From Rubrobacter sp. (GTDB lineage: Bacteria > Actinomycetota > Rubrobacteria > Rubrobacterales > Rubrobacteraceae), in assembly GCA_013815485.1 (NCBI GenBank), contig JACDGB010000165.1, positions 1-5,270 on the forward strand: a stretch of DNA of 5,270 nt. The letters run 5' to 3'. Positions 1 to 5,070 of this stretch are shown one piece after another; positions within the stretch are counted from its first letter, which is position 1, and every line of letters starts with the position of its first letter. Under the pieces are notes generated by a model. That model did not search any database. It saw only the letters and a program-made list of their open reading frames with translations, and was not told the DNA's origin. Both the position numbers and the translations under genes were made by a program.

Positions 1-93
1 GATCAGGGCGTAGACGGCCAGCGGTCCAATGAGGATCGCCCCGACGATCACAGGAGCGAGGATCAGGGCGGTGACGGCGCGCCGCCGGAGCAT
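1..93 (-). CDS. cdsA: CDP-diacylglycerol synthase (phosphatidate cytidylyltransferase), N-terminal 31 codons only
   Basis: Only the first 31 residues are in the window; the gene runs off the left edge. The frame opens with ATG (93-91) and encodes three arginines at residues 3-5, then an almost unbroken hydrophobic stretch (LILAPVIVGAILIGPLAV), as expected for the first membrane helix of CdsA. CdsA is an integral membrane enzyme that makes CDP-diacylglycerol from phosphatidate and CTP, the precursor of anionic phospholipids. The start lies 9 bp after the uppS stop and has an SD-like AGGGGG (104-99) overlapping that stop codon. The catalytic C-terminal signature is outside the window, so the name rests on the basic-then-hydrophobic N-terminus and on the well-known frr-uppS-cdsA order. 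Another small membrane protein is possible but less likely. Confidence 0.75.
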   Translation of the reverse strand, partial: MLRRRAVTALILAPVIVGAILIGPLAVYALI

Positions 94-98
94 GGCCG

Positions 99-104
99 CC
101 CCCT
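99..104 (-). promoter_or_regulatory. SD sequence of cdsA
   Basis: AGGGGG on the minus strand lies 5 nt before the cdsA ATG and overlaps the TAG stop of uppS (105-103). It fixes the cdsA start and suggests translation coupled to uppS. Confidence 0.6.
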
Positions 105-810
105 AAACGCCGCCCCGGCGCCGGGACCGGGCCGAGAAGGACTCGATGGCCCGTCTGAATTCTTGCGCCGAGAAGTCCGGCCAGAGCGTGTCGGTGACGT
201 AAAACTCGGCGTAGGCTATCTGCCAGAGCAGGAAGTTAGAGACCCGAAGCTCGCCGCTCGTGCGGATCACGAGGTCCACCTCAGGGGCCTCGGGCGCGTA
301 CAGATAGCGGGCGAAAGTCTCCTCGTTCACGTCCTCGGGGTCGAGTCCGGCGGAGATCATGCGCCGGGCCGCGTCCACGATCTCACTGCGCCCCCCATAG
401 TTGAGAGCTATATATACATCCAGTTTGTCGTTAGCCGCAGTGAGCATCTCGGCCTCCCGGATAGCGGCCCGCACGGACTCCGGCAGGTTCTCCCGGCGTC
501 CCACGAAGCGAAGCCTGGCTCCGCGCTCGTTGAGATCTGGCACCTTGCCGCGGGCGGTCTCCAGGAAGAGGGACATGAGCGTGCTGACCTCGGTCTCGGG
601 CCGGGTCCAGTTCTCGGTGGAGAAAGCGTAGAGGGTGAGCGTCTCCACGCCTAGCTCACCGGCGGTCTCGAGGAGCGGGGTGAGGACCTGGACGCCGGCG
701 CGGTGGCCGGCGGCGCGGGGAAGCCAGCGGGCCCTCGCCCAGCGGCCATTGCCGTCCATTATGATGGCGACGTGACGCGGCGTCCGCTGTAGGTTGAGCG
801 GCGTAAGCAC
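103..810 (-). CDS. uppS: Isoprenyl transferase (cis-prenyltransferase), probable undecaprenyl diphosphate synthase
   Basis: This enzyme condenses isopentenyl diphosphate units in cis onto an allylic diphosphate to make the polyprenyl carrier for cell-wall precursors. All family landmarks are visible: DGNGRWA at residues 19-25 (catalytic Asp19), GHRAG at 35-39, FSTENW at 63-68, NYGGR at 137-141, and the C-terminal RTSGELRVSNFLLWQ at 183-197 followed by AEFYVTDTLWPDF. Arg183, Arg189, Ser191 and Glu202 match the residues that bind the IPP diphosphate and magnesium in characterised enzymes. The 235-residue length is normal. The start is uncertain: GTG at 810 has no good SD, while an in-frame CTG at 852 has GGAGGT 7 nt upstream and would add 14 residues. 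Product chain length (C55, or a shorter product as in some actinobacterial paralogues) cannot be told from sequence alone. The gene sits between frr and cdsA, as in Bacillus. Confidence 0.95.
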   Translation of the reverse strand: MLTPLNLQRTPRHVAIIMDGNGRWARARWLPRAAGHRAGVQVLTPLLETAGELGVETLTLYAFSTENWTRPETEVSTLMSLFLETARGKVPDLNERGARLRFVGRRENLPESVRAAIREAEMLTAANDKLDVYIALNYGGRSEIVDAARRMISAGLDPEDVNEETFARYLYAPEAPEVDLVIRTSGELRVSNFLLWQIAYAEFYVTDTLWPDFSAQEFRRAIESFSARSRRRGGV

Positions 811-829
811 GCGCTCGTGACGCGCCGTG
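808..829 (-). promoter_or_regulatory. Possible hairpin enclosing the uppS GTG start codon
   Basis: On the minus strand CACG-G-CGC (829-822) can pair with GCG-CGTG (814-808) around a 7-nt loop, leaving one bulged G. This gives seven base pairs, and the last three bases of the 3' arm are the annotated GTG start of uppS. A purine run (AGAGAGAGAT, 840-831) lies just 5' of the hairpin. If it forms, the hairpin would hide that start codon. It is short, lies in GC-rich DNA and could be chance. Confidence 0.35.
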
Positions 830-855
830 GATCTCTCTCTGACAGGTTCCAGGAC

Positions 856-1413
856 TCAGACCTCCAGAAGCTCGGCTTCTTTTTCCGAGAGGGCCTCGTC
901 TATGCGCTTGACATAGAGGTCAGTGAGCCTCTGGAGTTCGTTCTCGGCGCGGCGTTCGTCGTCCTCGGAGACCTCGCCCATCTTTCGCAGCTCGTGTACG
1001 TCGCGCATCTCGTCGCGCCGGACGTTGCGGACGGAGACCCGTCCCTCCTCTGACATACTCTTTGCGAGCTTTATGAACTCGCGGCGGCGGTCCTCGGTGA
1101 GTTCGGGGATGGGGAGGCGTATGATCTTGCCGTCGTTCTGCGGGTTGAGCCCGACGTCGGAGTTGCTTATTGCCCGCTCGATGTCCTTGAGCGAGTTGGG
1201 GTCGAAGGGCGTGACGGTCAAGAGGCGCGACTCCGGGGCACCGACGTTGGCGACGCTCCTCAGGGCCATCCGCGAACCGTAGACATCCACCTCGATGCGG
1301 TCGAGGATCGCCGGGTTCGCCCTTCCGGTGCGGATGCTCCCGAACTCCCGCCGCACGGACTCGACGGCACCGCGCATCCGGCTCTCGGCGTCCGTAAGGT
1401 CAATATTCTCCAT
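856..1413 (-). CDS. frr: Ribosome recycling factor
   Basis: The product splits the post-termination ribosome together with EF-G so that subunits can be reused; it acts in the cytoplasm. The 185-residue length is the family norm. Domain I (three-helix bundle) is formed by about residues 1-29 and 106-185, and domain II (beta domain) by about 30-105. Recognisable blocks are SIRTGRANPAILDRIEVDVYG (26-46, opening of domain II), LTVTPFDP (65-72), SDVGLNPQNDG (85-95), and the conserved VRNVRRD (128-134) containing Arg132. The ATG start is 2 bp after the pyrH stop and has GGAGGAG 7 nt upstream, so this start is secure. The stop is TGA; the sequence beyond it stays open in the same frame as uppS. Nothing in the protein is unusual. 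Confidence 0.97.
   Translation of the reverse strand: MENIDLTDAESRMRGAVESVRREFGSIRTGRANPAILDRIEVDVYGSRMALRSVANVGAPESRLLTVTPFDPNSLKDIERAISNSDVGLNPQNDGKIIRLPIPELTEDRRREFIKLAKSMSEEGRVSVRNVRRDEMRDVHELRKMGEVSEDDERRAENELQRLTDLYVKRIDEALSEKEAELLEV
860..865 (-). promoter_or_regulatory. Strong SD inside the end of frr, candidate ribosome site for uppS
   Basis: GGAGGT is formed by the last two sense codons of frr (GAG GTC). It lies exactly 7 nt upstream of a CTG (852-850) that is in frame with uppS, with no stop between. No ATG, GTG or TTG lies at that spacing. It either supports a CTG start for uppS, or loads ribosomes that then reach the GTG at 810. Confidence 0.45.
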
Positions 1414-1415
1414 CT

Positions 1416-2246
1416 CTATGCTCCTCCGCCCCCGGCTTCGCCCCTGGCTTTGTCCCCGGCTCTCCCAGCCGCGCTCCAGACCAGGGAGCCTACCTGTTCA
1501 CCCTGCAAAATCCTGTGAAGATTGTCTCGTTTCAGTATATCGAAAACGACTATGGGAAGGTTCTCCCCACTGCACAGCGTGGCGGCCGTGTGGTCCATGA
1601 CCGAGAGGTTGCGCGAGAGCAGATCCATGTAGTTCAGCCGCCGCACGCGAACCGCATCCGTGTGCAGCCTGGGGTCCTTGTCGTAGATGCCATCGACGCG
1701 ATTCTTCGCCATCAGGAGGGCGTCGGCCCCGATCTCCAAAGCCCGCAAAGCCGCTCCGGTATCGGTAGTGAAGAATGGGTTTCCCGTCCCTGCGGCGAAG
1801 ATGACCACGCGGCCCTTCTCGAGGTGACGAATGGCCCGACGGCGGATATACGCCTCGGCTACTTCCTGGATCTGGATCGCCGACTGCACCCGCGTCTCGA
1901 CGCCACGCCGCTCAAGCGCAGCCTGCAACGCCATCGCGTTGATGACCGTCCCGAGCATCGCCATGTAATCAGCCGTCGCGCTCTCGATGCCGAGTTCATC
2001 GGCCACCTGGGAGCCCCGGAACACGTTGCCCCCGCCGACTACGACCGCAAGCTCGGCCCCGGCTTCCACGGCCTCCATCACGCCTGTCGCAGTGGCGTCC
2101 AGGCTCTCGGGGCTTATCCCGTAGCCGTGTTCGCCGGCCAGGCTCTCGCCGGAGAGTTTGAGGACGACGCGCTTGACGGCCCCAAGTTCGGGGGTGGCGC
2201 CGGTTGACTCGCGGTTCGGTTCGTTGGCGGGGACGGCCTCCTCCAA
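1416..2246 (-). CDS. pyrH: UMP kinase (uridylate kinase)
   Basis: PyrH phosphorylates UMP to UDP with ATP and belongs to the amino-acid-kinase fold; bacterial members are hexamers, typically regulated by GTP and UTP. Motifs in order: KLSGES (30-35, ATP phosphates), VVVGGGNVFRG (68-78), TADYMAMLGTVINAMAL (91-107, UMP binding), AAGTGNPFFTTDT (151-163), and KNRVDGIYDKDPR (181-193, nucleotide base pocket). The 276 residues exceed the E. coli length of about 241 because of a polar 24-residue N-terminal extension and a Gly/Ala-rich tail of about 20 residues after the core ends near GEQVGSLV. The start is TTG, 7 bp past the tsf stop and with only a weak AGG nearby. No ATG, GTG or TTG lies in frame between it and the upstream stop (a CTG at 2252 is the only other option), and none lies downstream before the KLSGE motif. 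Confidence 0.96.
   Translation of the reverse strand: MEEAVPANEPNRESTGATPELGAVKRVVLKLSGESLAGEHGYGISPESLDATATGVMEAVEAGAELAVVVGGGNVFRGSQVADELGIESATADYMAMLGTVINAMALQAALERRGVETRVQSAIQIQEVAEAYIRRRAIRHLEKGRVVIFAAGTGNPFFTTDTGAALRALEIGADALLMAKNRVDGIYDKDPRLHTDAVRVRRLNYMDLLSRNLSVMDHTAATLCSGENLPIVVFDILKRDNLHRILQGEQVGSLVWSAAGRAGDKARGEAGGGGA
1421..1427 (-). promoter_or_regulatory. SD sequence of frr inside the pyrH 3' end
   Basis: GGAGGAG lies 7 nt before the frr ATG. It is made by the Gly-Gly-Ala codons that end the glycine-rich PyrH tail, so this tail doubles as a ribosome-binding site. This implies coupled translation of pyrH and frr. Confidence 0.8.
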
Positions 2247-2253
2247 GATCAGC

Positions 2254-2841
2254 CTATAGAGAGAAGCGGACGAAACGCCGGATCACGACGTTTTCACCGA
2301 CTCTCTGGATAGTGTTCTGCAAAAGCTCGCCGATGGTGATGTCGGGCTCCTTGACGTACTCCTGGGTCAAGAGCGCCCGTTCGGCGACCCACTTGTTCAT
2401 CCGGCCCTCGACGATCTGGTTCGTCACGTTCTCGGGCTTGCCCATCTCGGCGGCCTGCTTCTCGAACACGGACCTCTCCTCCGACATCGCCTCCTCGGCG
2501 ATGTCCTCCGGGGCGACGGTGAGCGGGTCGGTGGAGGCTACGTGCATTGCTACGTTGCGAGCAAATTCCTTGAACTCCGGCGTGCGGGCTACGAAGTCCG
2601 TCTCGCAGTTCACCTCGATGAGGACCCCGATCCGACCGTTGAAGTGGATGTAGGATTCGACTAAACCCTCCGTCGCCGCCCGCGAGCTCTTCTTGGCCGC
2701 GATGGCCTGACCCCGCTCCTTGAGAACCCGTCGCGCGCCTTCGAGATCGCCATCGGACTCATCCAGAGCCCGCTTCACGTCCATCATCCCGGCCGCCGTC
2801 TCCTCGCGGAGCTGCTTTATCTTCTCTATCGCACTCGCCAA
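2254..2841 (-). CDS. tsf: Elongation factor Ts (short form)
   Basis: EF-Ts is the nucleotide exchange factor that releases GDP from EF-Tu. The N-terminal UBA-like domain carries signature 1, LREETAAGMMDVKRAL (11-26), and the core carries signature 2, EVNCETDFVAR (76-86), including the Asp82-Phe83 pair that inserts into EF-Tu near its magnesium site. The C-terminus (GELLQNTIQRVGENVVIRRF, 171-190) is typical. The 195-residue length matches the short, single-core form known from Thermus rather than the roughly 280-residue E. coli form, which has a second core subdomain and a coiled coil. The TTG start lies 4 bp after the rpsB stop and has GAGGAG 10 nt upstream. The rpsB-tsf pairing is near universal and supports co-transcription. 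Confidence 0.97.
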   Translation of the reverse strand: MASAIEKIKQLREETAAGMMDVKRALDESDGDLEGARRVLKERGQAIAAKKSSRAATEGLVESYIHFNGRIGVLIEVNCETDFVARTPEFKEFARNVAMHVASTDPLTVAPEDIAEEAMSEERSVFEKQAAEMGKPENVTNQIVEGRMNKWVAERALLTQEYVKEPDITIGELLQNTIQRVGENVVIRRFVRFSL

Positions 2842-2845
2842 AACC

Positions 2846-4027
2846 TTATTTCTCCTCTTCTTGCTCTTCGGCGCTTACCTGTTCGGTCTGATTCACTTCA
2901 GCCAGCTCTTCCGCGGGAGCCTCCTCCGCAGTGGATTCCTCGCCTTCGGCCACTGCCTCGGCCATGACCTCCGTGGCGTCTCCACTCTGCGTCACGGCGT
3001 CCTCCGGAGCCGGCTCAGCAGCAATGGCACCTTCCTCGACGGGCGCGTCCTCGGGCTCCACGGGCTCCGCAACCGGTTCCTCGGCGACCCCGGTAGTCTC
3101 CGTCCCTCCGATGACCTCCGCGCTGTCCTCCGAAACGGTCACATCGGCGGTCTCGATTTCAGGCGCAGGCTCCGGCGTGGCGAACTCCGCGGGTTCGGCG
3201 ACCGCTTCGACGGCTGGAGCGGCATCTCCACTGGTTCCATTGGCACTTGCCGCGTTTTCGGCTGAGATCTCCTCGGCCACGCGGGCCTCTTCCACCACGG
3301 GAGGCACCAGACGCTCTTCGGGATGCACCTCATCCTCACCCTTACCCATCAACAGCGCGTCGGCCATGAGCCTGGAGATCAGGTTTATGGCCCTGATGGC
3401 GTCGTCGTTGCCGGGGATGATGTAGTCAACGGCCTCCGGGTCGCAGTTGGTATCCGTGAGGGCGATGACCGGGATCTTCAGCCGGTTGGCCTCCTTGACC
3501 AGAAGCTCCTCGCGCTTGGGGTCAACCACGAAGATCGCGCCGGGCAGCCGCTCCATCTCCGTGAGGCCCGCGAAGTTCCGGCGCAGCTTCTGGAACTCTC
3601 GCGTCATAGCGAACCATTCCTTGCCGCTCTGGTTCTCCTCCGGCGTCTCATCGACGCGGACGGCGAGGTCCTTGAAATACTGGATACGGGGATGAATGGT
3701 CTGGAAGTTCGTCAGCATTCCGCCGATGTAGCGTTCGGCCACGTAAGGCTGTCCAGAGCGCATCGCCTGCTCGGCGATGGTGAGTTGCGCCTGCTTCTTG
3801 GTGCCAACGAACAGCACTTCGCGGCCCGCCTCGCCGATGGTCCGGGCGAATTCCACCGCGCGGTCGAGCAGCGTGATCGTCTGATCCAGGTCAATAATGT
3901 GGACCCCGGCGCGCTCGGCGAAGATGAACTTCTTCATCTTCGGGTTCCAGCGCTTGGCCTGGTGGCCGAAATGCACCCCGGCCTCGAGAAGGTCCCTGAC
4001 GCCTATCTGTTGGGCTGTGCTTTCCAC
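2846..4027 (-). CDS. rpsB: Small ribosomal subunit protein S2 (uS2) with long acidic C-terminal tail
   Basis: S2 is a 30S protein between head and body, needed for S1 binding in many bacteria. The globular core covers about residues 1-230: signature 1 region VRDLLEAGVHFGHQ (10-23), WNPKMKKFIFAER (27-39), GTKKQAQ (75-81), IGGMLTNFQT (101-110), and signature 2 beginning PGAIFVVDPKREELLVKEA (162-180), ending TDTNCDP (191-197). Family members are usually about 230-260 residues; this one is 393. The extra 163 residues (231-393) are rich in Glu, Ala, Pro and Val, with about 50 acidic residues, only two arginines and a single lysine (the last residue), and no predicted fold. The start is GTG, preceded by GGAGAGGT 7 nt upstream. 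The frame is unbroken, so the tail is not obviously a frameshift artefact. Acidic or alanine-rich S2 tails occur in some other lineages, but I cannot say how common this length is. Confidence 0.97.
   Translation of the reverse strand: MESTAQQIGVRDLLEAGVHFGHQAKRWNPKMKKFIFAERAGVHIIDLDQTITLLDRAVEFARTIGEAGREVLFVGTKKQAQLTIAEQAMRSGQPYVAERYIGGMLTNFQTIHPRIQYFKDLAVRVDETPEENQSGKEWFAMTREFQKLRRNFAGLTEMERLPGAIFVVDPKREELLVKEANRLKIPVIALTDTNCDPEAVDYIIPGNDDAIRAINLISRLMADALLMGKGEDEVHPEERLVPPVVEEARVAEEISAENAASANGTSGDAAPAVEAVAEPAEFATPEPAPEIETADVTVSEDSAEVIGGTETTGVAEEPVAEPVEPEDAPVEEGAIAAEPAPEDAVTQSGDATEVMAEAVAEGEESTAEEAPAEELAEVNQTEQVSAEEQEEEK
2852..2857 (-). promoter_or_regulatory. SD sequence of tsf inside the rpsB 3' end
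   Basis: GAGGAG lies 10 nt before the tsf TTG. It is formed by the glutamate codons of the last residues (EEEK) of S2, so the end of the acidic S2 tail also serves as the tsf ribosome site. A nearer AAGG (2847-2844) sits too close to the start to be the main site. Confidence 0.7.
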
Positions 4028-4034
4028 GATGATT

Positions 4035-4042
4035 ACCTCTCC
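4035..4042 (-). promoter_or_regulatory. SD sequence of rpsB
   Basis: GGAGAGGT ends 7 nt before the rpsB GTG start. It supports GTG 4027 as the start and sits four A residues downstream of one arm of an inverted repeat (4054-4047), so its access could depend on that pairing. Confidence 0.75.
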
Positions 4043-4046
4043 TTTT

Positions 4047-4105
4047 CAGGTGGTTGATGTCCTCCGCCCGCGCATCGCAACCCGCACCGTGCGTGCCACC
4101 ACCTG
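4047..4105 (-). repeat. 8-bp inverted repeat flanking the inner rpsB leader
   Basis: CAGGTGGT (4105-4098) and ACCACCTG (4054-4047) are perfect reverse complements separated by 43 nt. Pairing would close a domain directly after the GNRA hairpin and place its end four A residues before the rpsB SD. The two stems share base 4105, so one terminal pair must yield. Confidence 0.5.
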
Positions 4106-4125
4106 GGCGCGCCTTCCGGCGGCCC
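4105..4125 (-). promoter_or_regulatory. GNRA-tetraloop hairpin in the rpsB leader
   Basis: On the minus strand GGGC-CGCC (4125-4118) pairs with GGCG-C-GCCC (4113-4105) with one bulged C and a GGAA loop (4117-4114), a GNRA tetraloop. Eight GC pairs make it stable. No U-tract follows, so it is not a rho-independent terminator. Confidence 0.55.
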
Positions 4126-4201
4126 TTTCGCAGACGTATGTGTTTCAAGATGCCGCGTTCCGAATCGAGGGAGTTAACGACTTCTTGCTTTGGCCCCGAA
4201 G

Positions 4202-4210
4202 ATGTTAGCA
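4202..4210 (-). promoter_or_regulatory. Putative extended -10 promoter of the rpsB operon
   Basis: TGCTAACAT fits an extended -10 (TGN plus a hexamer with 4 of 6 TATAAT matches, keeping the key T1, A2 and T6). The -35 position at 17-bp spacing is TAGAAG, a weak 3 of 6 match that overlaps the sigma stop codon. Transcription would begin near 4195. A weaker alternative is TTCGGG (4200-4195), a 17-bp spacer and TTAACT (4177-4172). Confidence 0.4.
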
Positions 4211-4227
4211 CAGTGGATGAGTGGCTT

Positions 4228-5070
4228 CTAGAATCCATCGGAGATGAGCGGAATGTCGGTGAGCCACCCGCGGAGGTGATTGAGGGCGCGGCGCAGAATC
4301 TGCGATATCCGTCCCTCGGTCAGGTTGAGGGCCTTGCCTATCTCCTTGAGAGTCAGGCCATCGTAGAAGTAGAAGGTGGCGACGAGACGCTCCTGTTCTC
4401 CGAGGTTCTCCAGGGCCCCGACAAGTTGGGCACGCAGGTCGGCGCGGTTCGCCTCGTTTTGTGGGTCGTCAGCGCCATGGTCTTCGAGCAAAGAGCCATA
4501 CTCGGCCCCGATGCCACCGTCGATCTCCAGCCTGGCCTCCAGCGACCCGACGTGCGCCCTGGAATATTGGCTCAGGAATTCCCGGTACTCCGCGACGGTC
4601 AGGTCCGCCTCACGGGCCACCTCGGCCTCGGTCGGAGGACGGCGCAGGTCTTGAGTCAACCGGACGGTGGCGCGCTCGACCTCCTGAGCCCGGCCTCTGA
4701 CCCGGCGCGGGACCCAGTCCTGCCGGCGCAGCTCGTCCAGGATGGCCCACCGGATCTTGGATATCGCATACGACTCGAACTTGGCGTTGCGTCCGGGATC
4801 GAAGGTTTCGATGGCGTCAAGCAAACCGAGTACCCCCCACGACATGAGGTCTTCCTGATCCAGAGCCCCCGTCATGCGTGCTCCGACCCGGCCAGCCGCG
4901 TACTTGACGAGCGGCGAATAGTTGACCACCAGCCGGTCCCTGAGCTGATTGGCGCGGTGTTCGTGCTCGCTGCGGGTGACAGGATCCACCTCGCTCTTCC
5001 CGGAGACACGGAGCCTTTCCCGGTCTCTGAGATACCGGGACCACAGCCGTCCGAGGGATTGATTCTTCAC
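4228..5070 (-). CDS. whiG: RNA polymerase sigma factor of the FliA/WhiG (group 3 sigma-70) family
   Basis: The product directs RNA polymerase to a special promoter class; relatives control flagellar genes (FliA) or early sporulation (WhiG). Region 2 covers about residues 45-120: YSPLVKYAAGRVGARM (51-66), DQEDLMSWGVLGLLDAIETF (71-90), and FESYAISKIRWAILDELRRQ (98-117, melting and -10 recognition). Region 3 follows (about 125-175, with RRPPTEAEVAREADLTVAEY). After a variable linker (176-205) comes region 4, whose helix-turn-helix is LTLKEIGKALNLTEGRISQI (239-258). The GTG start overlaps the dprA stop (GTGA) and has GGAGGT 7 nt upstream, so it is well supported. The N-terminus is odd: about 25 charged residues separate LWSRY (9-13) from the usual RDRLVVNYSPLVKY. 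Position between dprA and rpsB matches Streptomyces whiG, hence the symbol, but the regulon cannot be inferred from this window. Confidence 0.9.
   Translation of the reverse strand: MKNQSLGRLWSRYLRDRERLRVSGKSEVDPVTRSEHEHRANQLRDRLVVNYSPLVKYAAGRVGARMTGALDQEDLMSWGVLGLLDAIETFDPGRNAKFESYAISKIRWAILDELRRQDWVPRRVRGRAQEVERATVRLTQDLRRPPTEAEVAREADLTVAEYREFLSQYSRAHVGSLEARLEIDGGIGAEYGSLLEDHGADDPQNEANRADLRAQLVGALENLGEQERLVATFYFYDGLTLKEIGKALNLTEGRISQILRRALNHLRGWLTDIPLISDGF

Larger units (their letters stand above)
4028..4227 (-). promoter_or_regulatory. rpsB operon leader (non-coding gap between sigma gene and rpsB)
   Basis: This 200-bp stretch is the only sizeable gap in the window, while every other junction is 45 bp or less. 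It holds a possible extended -10 element, a GNRA-capped hairpin, an inverted repeat next to the SD, and the SD itself. A transcript starting at the predicted promoter would have a leader of about 168 nt. S2 is known to repress its own mRNA through a leader structure in gammaproteobacteria (t44/rpsB leader). Whether the same happens here is inference. I saw no convincing ORF or rho-independent terminator in it. Confidence 0.55.

Noticed and set aside
1..78. Near-identical 18-bp direct repeat (1-18 and 61-78, 16 of 18 matches)
   Set aside because: Both copies lie in frame in the cdsA membrane helix and encode the similar peptides AVYALI and AVTALI; composition explains it better than a functional repeat.
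811..858. Readthrough of the frr TGA to make an Frr-UppS fusion
   Set aside because: The frame is open across the gap, but nothing around the stop suggests recoding, and both proteins have normal independent lengths.
1515..2207. Plus-strand open frame opposite pyrH
   Set aside because: It mirrors a fully conserved UMP kinase and has no family motif of its own.
2931..3425. Plus-strand Ser/Ala/Thr-rich open frame opposite the S2 tail
   Set aside because: Its low-complexity composition is the direct antisense image of the Glu/Ala-rich S2 tail; no SD or domain supports it.
4083..4093. Odd palindrome CGCAC-C-GTGCG in the rpsB leader as an operator
   Set aside because: It is short, GC-rich, far downstream of the predicted -10, and cannot form a good RNA hairpin with a 1-nt loop; not enough to claim a protein-binding site.
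4105..4125. Leader hairpin as a rho-independent terminator of the sigma gene
   Set aside because: The stem is followed by AGGTGGTGG rather than a T-run, so it does not fit an intrinsic terminator.
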